Source of the DNA: a virus
Strand: one strand, 5' to 3'
Virus record (IMG/VR): IMGVR_UViG_3300010430_000105
Coordinates: 1 to 45,207 of that record
DNA: 45,207 nucleotides
Shown: positions 6,953 to 12,918 of the stretch, piece after piece
Position numbering within the stretch: position 1 is the first letter of the stretch
Layout: the number at the start of each line of letters is the position of its first letter
Made by a program: the position numbers and the translations under genes
Notes under the pieces: generated by a model
The model's input: only the letters and a program-made list of their open reading frames with translations
What the model was told of the DNA's origin: nothing
Databases searched by the model: none

Positions 6953-7130
6953 CACTATCACCTTCATACTTACAATGCTGTGCGTCAATACCAGATTGAT
7001 TACAAGCCCACACCCTAAAACTATCAATCAAACTAGGCTCTCCATTAAATAAAGCAACCGAAATAACAACTGCTACTATTACACCCAAAAAAGTATCACC
7101 AAAACTTTCTTTATTTTCTTTACTCATCAT
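6945..7130 (-). CDS. Small membrane protein
   Basis: A 61-residue ORF with one membrane segment (FLGVIVAVVISVALF) near the N-terminus and an acidic C-terminus containing two cysteines (RVWACNQSG, DAQHCKYEGDSDE). The two consecutive ATG codons at 7130 and 7127 are both possible starts; GGGTGG lies just upstream. It overlaps the next gene by 8 bases and the previous 16-residue ORF by 11. It is probably an inner-membrane protein of unknown role. Confidence 0.6.
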   Translation of the reverse strand: MMSKENKESFGDTFLGVIVAVVISVALFNGEPSLIDSFRVWACNQSGIDAQHCKYEGDSDE

Positions 7131-7170
7131 ATCCACCCATTAGTATGTTAGTTATTATCCAGTTAATCAT
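7120..7170 (-). CDS. 16-residue peptide ORF, copy of the neighbour's N-terminus
   Basis: The ORF encodes MINWIITNILMGGYDE. Its ATG overlaps the end of gene 7163-7384 and its stop lies inside the start of the next gene. The first residues repeat the N-terminus of the upstream protein (MINWLTNLF). It may be a remnant of a duplicated gene or a coupling peptide that hands ribosomes to the next start. Translation is not proven. Confidence 0.3.
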   Translation of the reverse strand: MINWIITNILMGGYDE

Positions 7171-7384
7171 TTTCACCAGTCCTATAGTAAATTTTATCTC
7201 GCTCGAGTCTTTCGATATACATATCTGCTTGATCTGGCGTAATGCGAACAACCTCAACTAAGTACAAGCAAAGAACACTATCCCACTTCTCAAGGTTATA
7301 GCTTCCATGTTTATTTGGGGTTAATCTCCATTTTGGTTTTTTTGTCTTGCTAGACTTAAATAAATTAGTTAGCCAGTTAATCAT
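7163..7384 (-). CDS. Small basic protein, unknown
   Basis: A 73-residue ORF. It begins with an amphipathic hydrophobic stretch (MINWLTNLFK), then a basic segment (SSKTKKPKWRLTPNKHG) and a helical C-terminal half (ITPDQADMYIERLERDKIYY). The N-terminal part could bind membrane or nucleic acid. The ATG lies 3 bases after the stop of the HTH gene, so translation is probably coupled. The family is not recognised. Confidence 0.6.
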   Translation of the reverse strand: MINWLTNLFKSSKTKKPKWRLTPNKHGSYNLEKWDSVLCLYLVEVVRITPDQADMYIERLERDKIYYRTGEND

Positions 7385-7387
7385 ATA

Positions 7388-7564
7388 TCACTCGCTTAAA
7401 TCTTTAATTGTTTTTAATATGCAAGCATCTAATAGCTTGCGGTTTGTTTTGTACCAGTTACTTACCGTTTGCCGGCTTTTATCTACGCTATCAGCTACCA
7501 TTTGAATAGTTACGTTAGCCTTTAGGTGGCTGGTTTTTGATTTTATATATTGTGATGGTGTCAT
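7388..7564 (-). CDS. Small helix-turn-helix protein
   Basis: A 58-residue basic ORF. Residues 20-40 (IQMVADSVDKSRQTVSNWY) read as a classic helix-turn-helix: a first helix, a short turn and a recognition helix with SRQTVSNW, as in phage regulators and terminase small subunits. It is therefore a candidate DNA-binding regulator of this operon or of the palindromic operators. The ATG starts 5 bases before the stop codon of the preceding 35-residue ORF ends, which makes coupling likely. Specificity cannot be told from sequence. Confidence 0.65.
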   Translation of the reverse strand: MTPSQYIKSKTSHLKANVTIQMVADSVDKSRQTVSNWYKTNRKLLDACILKTIKDLSE

Positions 7565-7568
7565 TTAT

Positions 7569-7676
7569 TCACCCAACACTAATTCTAGCCCTGTCGCAAG
7601 CGTCATCACCTGGCTTTGTCGTGCTTTTTGCGTCATCAATCAACTCTTGGTCTATTACTGTAATTGCGTTTTTCAT
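7569..7676 (-). CDS. 35-residue ORF, unknown
   Basis: A short acidic ORF (MKNAITVIDQELIDDAKSTT continues to a Cys-containing end) with a good GGAGGG ribosome site 6 bases before the ATG. Its first base overlaps the TGA of the coiled-coil gene. The tight packing on both sides favours a real gene. No family is recognised. Confidence 0.45.
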   Translation of the reverse strand: MKNAITVIDQELIDDAKSTTKPGDDACDRARISVG

Positions 7677-7903
7677 CACTTACCCTCCATTAAATCTTGC
7701 GCTAACTTATAACCGTCGAAATGCTCATTGCGACTGCGGCACTTGTTAGCCGCAAATACGCGCTCATCTTTCTGGTCTAACTCTTGGCGCAACAACATGT
7801 TTTCCTCAAGCAGCTTGGCTATCCTTTCCGCTTGGTCATCGATATGCTTTTGCATTAAATCGCGCTCACCAAACTGGTTGCAGCAGTGGTTTTTACAGTT
7901 CAT
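7676..7903 (-). CDS. Small coiled-coil protein with N-terminal Cys cluster
   Basis: A 75-residue ORF. The N-terminus carries MNCKNHCCNQFG, a possible metal site, followed by a coiled coil (DDQAERIAKLLEENMLLRQE) and a polar tail with another cysteine. The start has GGTGAGAG at about 5 bases. It lies between membrane-protein genes and small ORFs of the same operon. It is likely a dimer, role unknown. Confidence 0.6.
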   Translation of the reverse strand: MNCKNHCCNQFGERDLMQKHIDDQAERIAKLLEENMLLRQELDQKDERVFAANKCRSRNEHFDGYKLAQDLMEGK

Positions 7904-7910
7904 TTCGCTC

Positions 7911-8054
7911 TCACCCTAAAACGCTTATAACTACACTTGCAGCCATCCATACAGCTCCAATTATTCTAAGTTCAGAATCATTATTTTTTATCCCAGCGAT
8001 ACCAGATAAAGCACCAATTAACAAAGTTAAAATACCAGCGATTAAAACAATCAT
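7911..8054 (-). CDS. Small two-span membrane protein
   Basis: A 47-residue ORF that is nearly all hydrophobic: MIVLIAGILTLLIGALSGIA, a short polar loop (KNNDSELR), then IIGAVWMAASVVISVLG. Two membrane spans with both ends on the same side are predicted. The start has TTGGAGAGA 4 bases upstream and overlaps the preceding gene by 4 bases (ATGA). Together with that gene it forms a pair of tiny membrane proteins. They could act on the host envelope or form a holin-like pair, although the endolysin is elsewhere. Confidence 0.65.
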   Translation of the reverse strand: MIVLIAGILTLLIGALSGIAGIKNNDSELRIIGAVWMAASVVISVLG

Positions 8055-8203
8055 TTTCTCTCTCCAAATAACCAATTAAAAAAAGCCGATGCAGTTACAC
8101 CGACAGTAATCAAATACAAAATAAACGACATTGCAACTTCTTGAGTTCCATAATAACGCGCTGAGAACTCCACCAAGGCGATAGTAGCTAAAATTGCTAA
8201 CAT
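8051..8203 (-). CDS. Small two-span membrane protein
   Basis: A 50-residue ORF with MLAILATIALVEFSARYYG as first span and MSFILYLITVGVTASAFFNW as second, ending in the basic-acidic tail LFGERK. Translation continues into the next membrane protein through an ATGA overlap. The ribosome site is weak (GGGCGA). The function is unknown. Confidence 0.55.
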   Translation of the reverse strand: MLAILATIALVEFSARYYGTQEVAMSFILYLITVGVTASAFFNWLFGERK

Positions 8204-8261
8204 ATATCGCCCTGAGCTATAAAACGCGCTGAAAATTGATTCTAGGCGGCTTAGATTCTAT

Positions 8262-8546
8262 TTACTCATACTCACCACGCGCTTTAGCTAGTAGGTTTTT
8301 TATTTTTTCACCTTCATCATTAAAATAATGACCTTCACCAACTATCACTTCCTCAATCTTTTCAACTAAAGATTCAAGCATCTCATACATTTCTGGCGCT
8401 GCTGCTATTAAGTGTGCGTTTGCTTTTCCTTCTGAAAAAACTTGGCAGTCAGCTATAGTAAAAAACCCATCCCCAAAGTTAACATTGTAACCAACTTGGA
8501 AATTGTTTTTTATAATCCACTCACCTTTAGTAAATTTAGTTTCCAC
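8262..8546 (-). CDS. Phage accessory protein of the LIAAAPEM family
   Basis: A 94-residue protein of a very common but uncharacterised phage family, recognised by KGEW near the N-terminus and ANAHLIAAAPEMYEMLESLV in the middle, followed by a helical C-terminus. The start taken is GTG at 8546 because GGAGAGA lies just before it; an upstream TTG would place the ribosome site inside the gene. It is the first gene of the minus-strand accessory operon, behind a promoter with the shared operator and a long 5' leader that contains a stem-loop. Confidence 0.7.
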   Translation of the reverse strand: METKFTKGEWIIKNNFQVGYNVNFGDGFFTIADCQVFSEGKANAHLIAAAPEMYEMLESLVEKIEEVIVGEGHYFNDEGEKIKNLLAKARGEYE

Positions 8547-8566
8547 ATCTCTCTCCAATTAAAAAT

Positions 8567-8618
8567 AAGGCTGACAGGGTTGCTCGTTTGAAAAGTTAAA
8601 ACCTGCCAGCCTTGCGCT
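8567..8618 (-). promoter_or_regulatory. Leader stem-loop, possible attenuator
   Basis: In the 5' leader of the minus-strand operon, GGCTGGCAGG pairs with CCTGTCAGCC (one G-U pair in RNA) across about 23 bases. A T-rich stretch and then the GGAGAGA ribosome site follow. It could terminate some transcripts before the first gene. Confidence 0.4.
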
Positions 8619-8638
8619 AATTATTTAACCTGTAATTC

Positions 8639-8666
8639 AGTATAACCATTTAACTTTATATGTAAA
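8639..8666 (-). promoter_or_regulatory. Early-type promoter with operator, minus-strand accessory operon
   Basis: On the minus strand TTTACA (8661-8666), 16-base spacer, TATACT (8639-8644). The operator CTTTACATATAAAG at 8654-8667 is identical to that at 17540-17553 on the plus strand, including the following GTTAA and the -10 box. Confidence 0.75.
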
Positions 8667-8699
8667 GCTTTTTGTTTAATTTATTGTGATTTTTTACTG

Positions 8700-8980
8700 T
8701 GGGGTAATGTAGGGTAAAAATAGGGTATCATTACCCCACTCTACAGCCCCCGCAAATACTAGTAATAATATATATATAGGGTAAATAGGGTGTATTGTAT
8801 TGTATTATTATTATTTTATTATTGTATATGTATAGGGTGTGTGGGGTTTAGTAGTATTTGTGTTTTTATAGAAAATTACCCTATTTACCCCATTTTGGTA
8901 TAAAACCAAGTAACCACGCAGCTTTCAGAGTGGGGTAATTTTTCGTAAACCTACCCTATACTACCCCACGATTACCCCAT
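8700..8980. other. Candidate replication origin: GGGTA iterons around an AT-rich core
   Basis: A gene-free region between divergent operons. About fourteen GGG(G)T(A) or TACCC motifs occur, eight on the plus and six on the minus strand. The longer word TGGGGTAAT (or its complement ATTACCCCA) occurs four times as two inverted pairs: 8700/8730 and 8931/8971. Between the pairs lies an AT-only core with TATATATATA and TTATTATTATTTTATTATT. Iterons flanking an unwinding element next to the helicase and primase genes are the layout of a phage origin. The remaining bases of 8559-9097 hold the two promoters described separately. Confidence 0.6.
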
Positions 8981-9039
8981 TTTTCGTGTTTTTCTTCTAT
9001 TTTTTAGATTAAAACCTCTTGTTTAATCTATTTATCGAA

Positions 9040-9068
9040 TTGTACTTTTAGCTTTATATGTATAGTAT
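9040..9068 (+). promoter_or_regulatory. Putative promoter of the replication operon
   Basis: TTGTAC (9040-9045), 17-base spacer, TAGTAT (9063-9068). The spacer carries CTTTATATGTATAG, a degenerate form of the shared operator. The match is weaker than at the other early promoters. Confidence 0.4.
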
Positions 9069-9097
9069 TGTAATACAGCATAATACAGGAGAGAAAA

Positions 9098-9322
9098 GTG
9101 GACGCTTTAAAAGTTACATCATATAAGACAACTAACGGGCTTGATTCGCGCTTTGATGAGTGCGCTAAAAGTCTGAATATTGATAAGTCAAAAATACTAC
9201 GCTCACTAATTCAAGACTTTTGCGAATCTTCAGAAATGGCGTTTATGAGTGATTTTGTAAAAGCAAAGTTGACCTCTGATATTTTAAAGTCAGAAAAGAA
9301 ATCTCGCACATATAATAAGTAA
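9098..9322 (+). CDS. Small ribbon-helix-helix-like protein
   Basis: A 74-residue basic ORF. Its pattern is a short strand (LKVTSYKTTNGL) followed by two helices (RFDECAKSLNIDKSKILRSL and on to FCES), as in ribbon-helix-helix DNA-binding proteins. The GTG start is fixed by AGGAGAG 5 bases upstream. It is the first gene after the iteron region and is followed 9 bases later by the helicase-like gene, so it may bind the repeats as initiator or regulator. The fold assignment is from pattern only. Confidence 0.55.
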   Translation: MDALKVTSYKTTNGLDSRFDECAKSLNIDKSKILRSLIQDFCESSEMAFMSDFVKAKLTSDILKSEKKSRTYNK

Positions 9323-9331
9323 GGGTTGATT

Positions 9332-10858
9332 ATGCAAAGTATAAATACAGATAGCATTGTTAGCCTTGAGAAAGTTCGCGGCGGAACAATGGAAGGTGCA
9401 AACCAACACCAGGAAAGCTGGCCAGAACCTTTACTTGCTGATGGCGATAGAATTTATTTACCGATGAATTTAATTGATCATAGTAGTAATGATTTATTAA
9501 GCAGTTTAAGTTCTCAAATTGCTAACCAGGTGCAATTTCCAGAAAGCTCAGTTTACTTACATGGCATCGGTTGCGTTGCTGCAGCAATGGCTAAATCTTT
9601 TTATGTTAACTATTTTGGTGAACTGACAACTAATTTATATATCGCTACAGCGCAGCCGCCATCAACCGGTAAAACCGGCGTATCTAGCTACTTTACAAAG
9701 CCGTTATTACTGGCAACTAAAGAGCTAAACAAGTTACACGCAAAAGAGCGCAATAAAATAGATCGAAAAATCGAAGCGGCAAAAGCGGAGTTTAAAAAGA
9801 ACGGCATCAGTGACGATGAAAAATACGATCTGGTAAGTGAGATTGAGCGACTAACAGAAAAGCTCGATCAATTCCCAATATATAAGCCGTACTTTACTGA
9901 CGCGACACCAGAAGCAATTTGTAATGAAGCATCAAAGCAAGGTGGTTTATTTAATATTATCTCAGATGAAGCGCAATCAATTCTTACATCGATTGGCCTA
10001 GCGTATGGTGATGGAAAACGCGCACCAAACAATGAGCCAATTTTAAAAGGTTGGGATAATGGCTTTGTTTCAATGGTCCGCGTTAGTCGTGAAATGCCTG
10101 CGTTTGAAATTCGCGGCGGTATTGCGGTTTTGGCCCAGTATGAAACAGTACGCGCAATCCTTGAGATGTCCGGCCGTGAAAATGGTTTAACTGAACGTTT
10201 TCTATTTGGTTATGAGCCCCACAGATTAGGAACCCGCGACCACTCAAAATACGAGCCGGTAAACGAAGCGGTAAAGGCGCAGTATTCAAAACTAATTCAC
10301 AACCTAACGTTTGCAGATAAAACGGTTTTATCGTTAACAAAAGATAGTCTTGAGTTTTTGGTAAATAAAAAGAATGCGTTTGAACCTTTAATGGCAGACG
10401 GTCAAATTTACTCGAGTAATTTAATGCGCGGTTTTGTCGGTAAGATGGATAAGCAAACTGTAAAAATTGCGGCAGTTATTCACGCTGTAGAAAACTTTGA
10501 AAACGGTGTAAATGATACGGTTATCAGTCATCGCAGCGTTGAACGTGCATTTAATATTTACAGTGAGTTATTAAAGGTCTTTGTAGGTGCCGCTGACTCT
10601 GAAGGTTACGGCGGTATTGAGTCGCAAATAAAAGTTGTCGTTAATTGTTTTAGAAACCTTATCGAGAAAAAAGGTCGCAATAAAATTAAGGTGCGCAACC
10701 TGGCTGACAACGTAAAGAAAACCGCACCATTCAAAAGCCAAACAAAGCTAATGAATCACATCAAGAATAACTTAATGCCTGTACTTCAAGCGCGTCAAAT
10801 TTGTTGGTTTGATGATGCTAACGAGTCGGTAATTAAAATCAATCCAAAGGTGGCATAA
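9332..10858 (+). CDS. DUF3987-type replicative ATPase/helicase
   Basis: A 508-residue ATPase of the DUF3987 (YfjI-like) family, which in phages takes the place of a DnaB or primase-helicase. Walker A is AQPPSTGKTG at 107-116. Walker B is LFNIISDEAQS near 208. A conserved GIAVLAQ strand follows near 265. A helical insert lies between them (about 130-185), and the C-terminal 150 residues are helical and basic. The ATG at 9332 is preferred over TTG at 9326 because AAGGG lies upstream. The stop abuts the start of the primase gene, so the two proteins probably work together at the fork. Confidence 0.85.
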   Translation: MQSINTDSIVSLEKVRGGTMEGANQHQESWPEPLLADGDRIYLPMNLIDHSSNDLLSSLSSQIANQVQFPESSVYLHGIGCVAAAMAKSFYVNYFGELTTNLYIATAQPPSTGKTGVSSYFTKPLLLATKELNKLHAKERNKIDRKIEAAKAEFKKNGISDDEKYDLVSEIERLTEKLDQFPIYKPYFTDATPEAICNEASKQGGLFNIISDEAQSILTSIGLAYGDGKRAPNNEPILKGWDNGFVSMVRVSREMPAFEIRGGIAVLAQYETVRAILEMSGRENGLTERFLFGYEPHRLGTRDHSKYEPVNEAVKAQYSKLIHNLTFADKTVLSLTKDSLEFLVNKKNAFEPLMADGQIYSSNLMRGFVGKMDKQTVKIAAVIHAVENFENGVNDTVISHRSVERAFNIYSELLKVFVGAADSEGYGGIESQIKVVVNCFRNLIEKKGRNKIKVRNLADNVKKTAPFKSQTKLMNHIKNNLMPVLQARQICWFDDANESVIKINPKVA

Positions 10859-11608
10859 ATGATCGACGTTGAAGATTTAAAAGCCAAGGTAAACATTGTC
10901 GATATTATCGAGGAATTTGTACCGCTTAAAAAGTCTGGGAAAGATTACTTTGGTTGTTGTCCTTTCCATGGTGAAAAAACGCCGAGCTTTTCAGTTAACG
11001 AGCGTGACCAATATTATTACTGTTTTGGTTGCCATGCAAAAGGCTCTGTAATTGATTTTGTTATGGAATATAAAAGCGTTGATTTTCTTGAGGCGTGTAA
11101 ATACTTGGGTGCTGACATTCACGAAAGAGAAACAATGCGCGGTGAAGTTATTAAAAAAAGACCTACCTACGCGCGCATGCCATTTGATGATTCATTGAGT
11201 GACAACCAGATAAGTGAGTTTTTATCTAAATGCGACACGTTGACGCATGGTGAAGAAACGATATTTACCTATGGATGCGACCAAGTGTTGATTCTAACTG
11301 ACATAAACAGTAAGCCGGTTAACTTAGCTTTATGGGATGGCATTAAACACCGTTATTACAATAAGCATTTTGTTTTTGGTGCTTGCGCAATATTTGGTGA
11401 GTTATCCGGTGAAGTTGTTATGTGTGAAAGCTGGAAAGACGCAAACCGATTAAGTCGTCTTGAGGGTAAAAACACAATCTACTTTTTTGAGCCGTTAAAC
11501 CTGTTTTACATCTGGCAAGAGTTAAAGCGCAAAGGGTGTGAAATAAAAATAATTTGTAAAAGCGATGAAGCAAAGTTTCACGCTGATAATTTTGGATTAA
11601 CACAATAA
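10859..11608 (+). CDS. CHC2 zinc-finger primase with degenerate Toprim region
   Basis: A 249-residue DnaG-type primase. The N-terminal zinc finger is complete: CCPFHGEKTPSF and YYCFGCHAKGS give Cys34, His37, Cys55 and Cys58, then a helix that packs on it (IDFVMEYKSVDFLEA). The protein is short compared with DnaG. The C-terminal half begins a Toprim-like strand (EVVMCESWKDANRL) with a glutamate, but the place where a DxD motif is expected reads ICKSDEAKFHADNFG, so the catalytic acids are not in canonical form. Polymerisation may depend on the adjacent DUF3987 protein. The genes abut. Confidence 0.75.
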   Translation: MIDVEDLKAKVNIVDIIEEFVPLKKSGKDYFGCCPFHGEKTPSFSVNERDQYYYCFGCHAKGSVIDFVMEYKSVDFLEACKYLGADIHERETMRGEVIKKRPTYARMPFDDSLSDNQISEFLSKCDTLTHGEETIFTYGCDQVLILTDINSKPVNLALWDGIKHRYYNKHFVFGACAIFGELSGEVVMCESWKDANRLSRLEGKNTIYFFEPLNLFYIWQELKRKGCEIKIICKSDEAKFHADNFGLTQ

Positions 11609-11612
11609 ATAA

Positions 11613-11642
11613 CTTTACATGGTAAAGTTAAATGCATATTAT
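11613..11642 (+). promoter_or_regulatory. Early-type promoter with operator before the methyltransferase
   Basis: TTTACA (11614-11619), 17-base spacer, TATTAT (11637-11642). The operator CTTTACATGGTAAAG (11613-11627) overlaps the -35 box. The leader TTAATTGGAGAG precedes the ATG. Confidence 0.75.
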
Positions 11643-11669
11643 TAACTGTGAATTAATTGGAGAGTAAAA

Positions 11670-12917
11670 ATGAACAAAAATAATTTAACAGTGCTAAGTT
11701 TATTCGACGGTATGTCATGCGGTCGAATCACATTAGATAAAACGGGTATAACTCCTAAAGCATACTACGCAAGCGAGTTAGATAAATTTGCAATCAAAGA
11801 AACTCAAGCGAATTGGCCTAACACCATTCAGTTAGGAGATGTTACAAAATGGCGTGAATGGGATATTGATTGGTCGAGTATTGATTTATTAATAGGCGGC
11901 TCACCATGTCAAGGTTTTAGTTTTGCTGGCCTACAAGCGGGAACCAAAGCTAATTTAAACGGCGTTGATTTCATCATAGAAACGCGCGAACAATATCTAC
12001 AAGCAAAATCTGACGGAGCGACTTTTTACAGTCAATCACATTTGTTTTGGGAGTACGTTTTGTGTCTTGATTACGTTAAAGAGAAAAACCCAAATATAAA
12101 ATTCATGCTTGAAAACGTAAAAATGAAAAAATGCTTTATGGATATGATCACTGATGCAATGGGCGTTGAACCGGTATTTATTAATTCTGCATTGGTTAGC
12201 GCTCAAAATAGACAGCGTTATTACTGGTGTAATTGGGAGGTTACACAGCCAGAGGATAGAAAGTTAGTTCTTTCGGATATTATTGAAAGCGGTGTTGTAG
12301 ATAGAAGTAAAGCGCATTGCTTGGACGCTAACTATTTCAAAGGCGGAAACTTAAAAAGCTATTTTGAGAAAAATAGGCGTCAACTTGTTTTTAATAGCGC
12401 GGCTATTGTTGGCAGAAAAATAAATCCAGAAACAGGAAAGCGCGAAGATTACAATGCGGACTTACCAACATTGCAAACTTTAGAGGTGCAAAACCACGGA
12501 AAAGCACGATGCTTATCAACTGTTAGCAAAGATTGTTTAGTTAGCAGCTTACCACCTGGTAGGTATCAAGTTAACGATAATAAGCGTGTAAAAGCTATAA
12601 CGGAAAACGAGCACGGATATAGACCACACCGAGGGGATGATAGGAAAACAGGTATTAGTGAGCTAGGCCGAATTTACAAAGCCGGCGCCAAAGTTTACAC
12701 GTTAACAACATCACACCAGCCAAAGCTTGCTTTAAATGATGATATTAATAATTTGCAATACAGAAAACTAACAGTTGTTGAATGTTGCCGCTTGCAAGGC
12801 GTACCAGATAACTACTTTAAAGTATCAAGCAACACTCAAGCATACAAAATGCTAGGTAACGGCTGGCAGTGCGATACTATCGAGCATATTTTTAATTGTT
12901 TATTTGAGGTGTGTTGA
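11670..12917 (+). CDS. DNA cytosine-5 methyltransferase, no partner nuclease
   Basis: A 415-residue C5-methyltransferase. Motif I is VLSLFDGMSCGRITL (8-22). Motif IV with the catalytic cysteine is LLIGGSPCQGFSF (about 73-85). Motif VI is FMLENV (about 146). Motif VIII is QNRQRYYW (about 178). Motif X is YKMLGNGWQCD (about 390). The region 210-370 holds the target recognition domain. No restriction endonuclease gene is nearby, so it is an orphan enzyme that probably protects phage DNA from host restriction. It has its own operator-controlled promoter and is followed 1 base later by the helicase gene. Confidence 0.9.
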   Translation: MNKNNLTVLSLFDGMSCGRITLDKTGITPKAYYASELDKFAIKETQANWPNTIQLGDVTKWREWDIDWSSIDLLIGGSPCQGFSFAGLQAGTKANLNGVDFIIETREQYLQAKSDGATFYSQSHLFWEYVLCLDYVKEKNPNIKFMLENVKMKKCFMDMITDAMGVEPVFINSALVSAQNRQRYYWCNWEVTQPEDRKLVLSDIIESGVVDRSKAHCLDANYFKGGNLKSYFEKNRRQLVFNSAAIVGRKINPETGKREDYNADLPTLQTLEVQNHGKARCLSTVSKDCLVSSLPPGRYQVNDNKRVKAITENEHGYRPHRGDDRKTGISELGRIYKAGAKVYTLTTSHQPKLALNDDINNLQYRKLTVVECCRLQGVPDNYFKVSSNTQAYKMLGNGWQCDTIEHIFNCLFEVC

Positions 12918-12918
12918 T

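Noticed and set aside
6950-7027. Upstream extension of the DUF551 protein to 177 residues
   Set aside because: The extension overlaps the membrane-protein gene and has no ribosome site, whereas the ATG at 6952 has one.
8700-8980. G-quadruplex or telomere-like array from the GGGTA repeats
   Set aside because: Runs of G are at most three in close order and then separated by long loops or reversed in strand, so a stable quadruplex is unlikely. The inverted pairs fit protein-binding iterons better.
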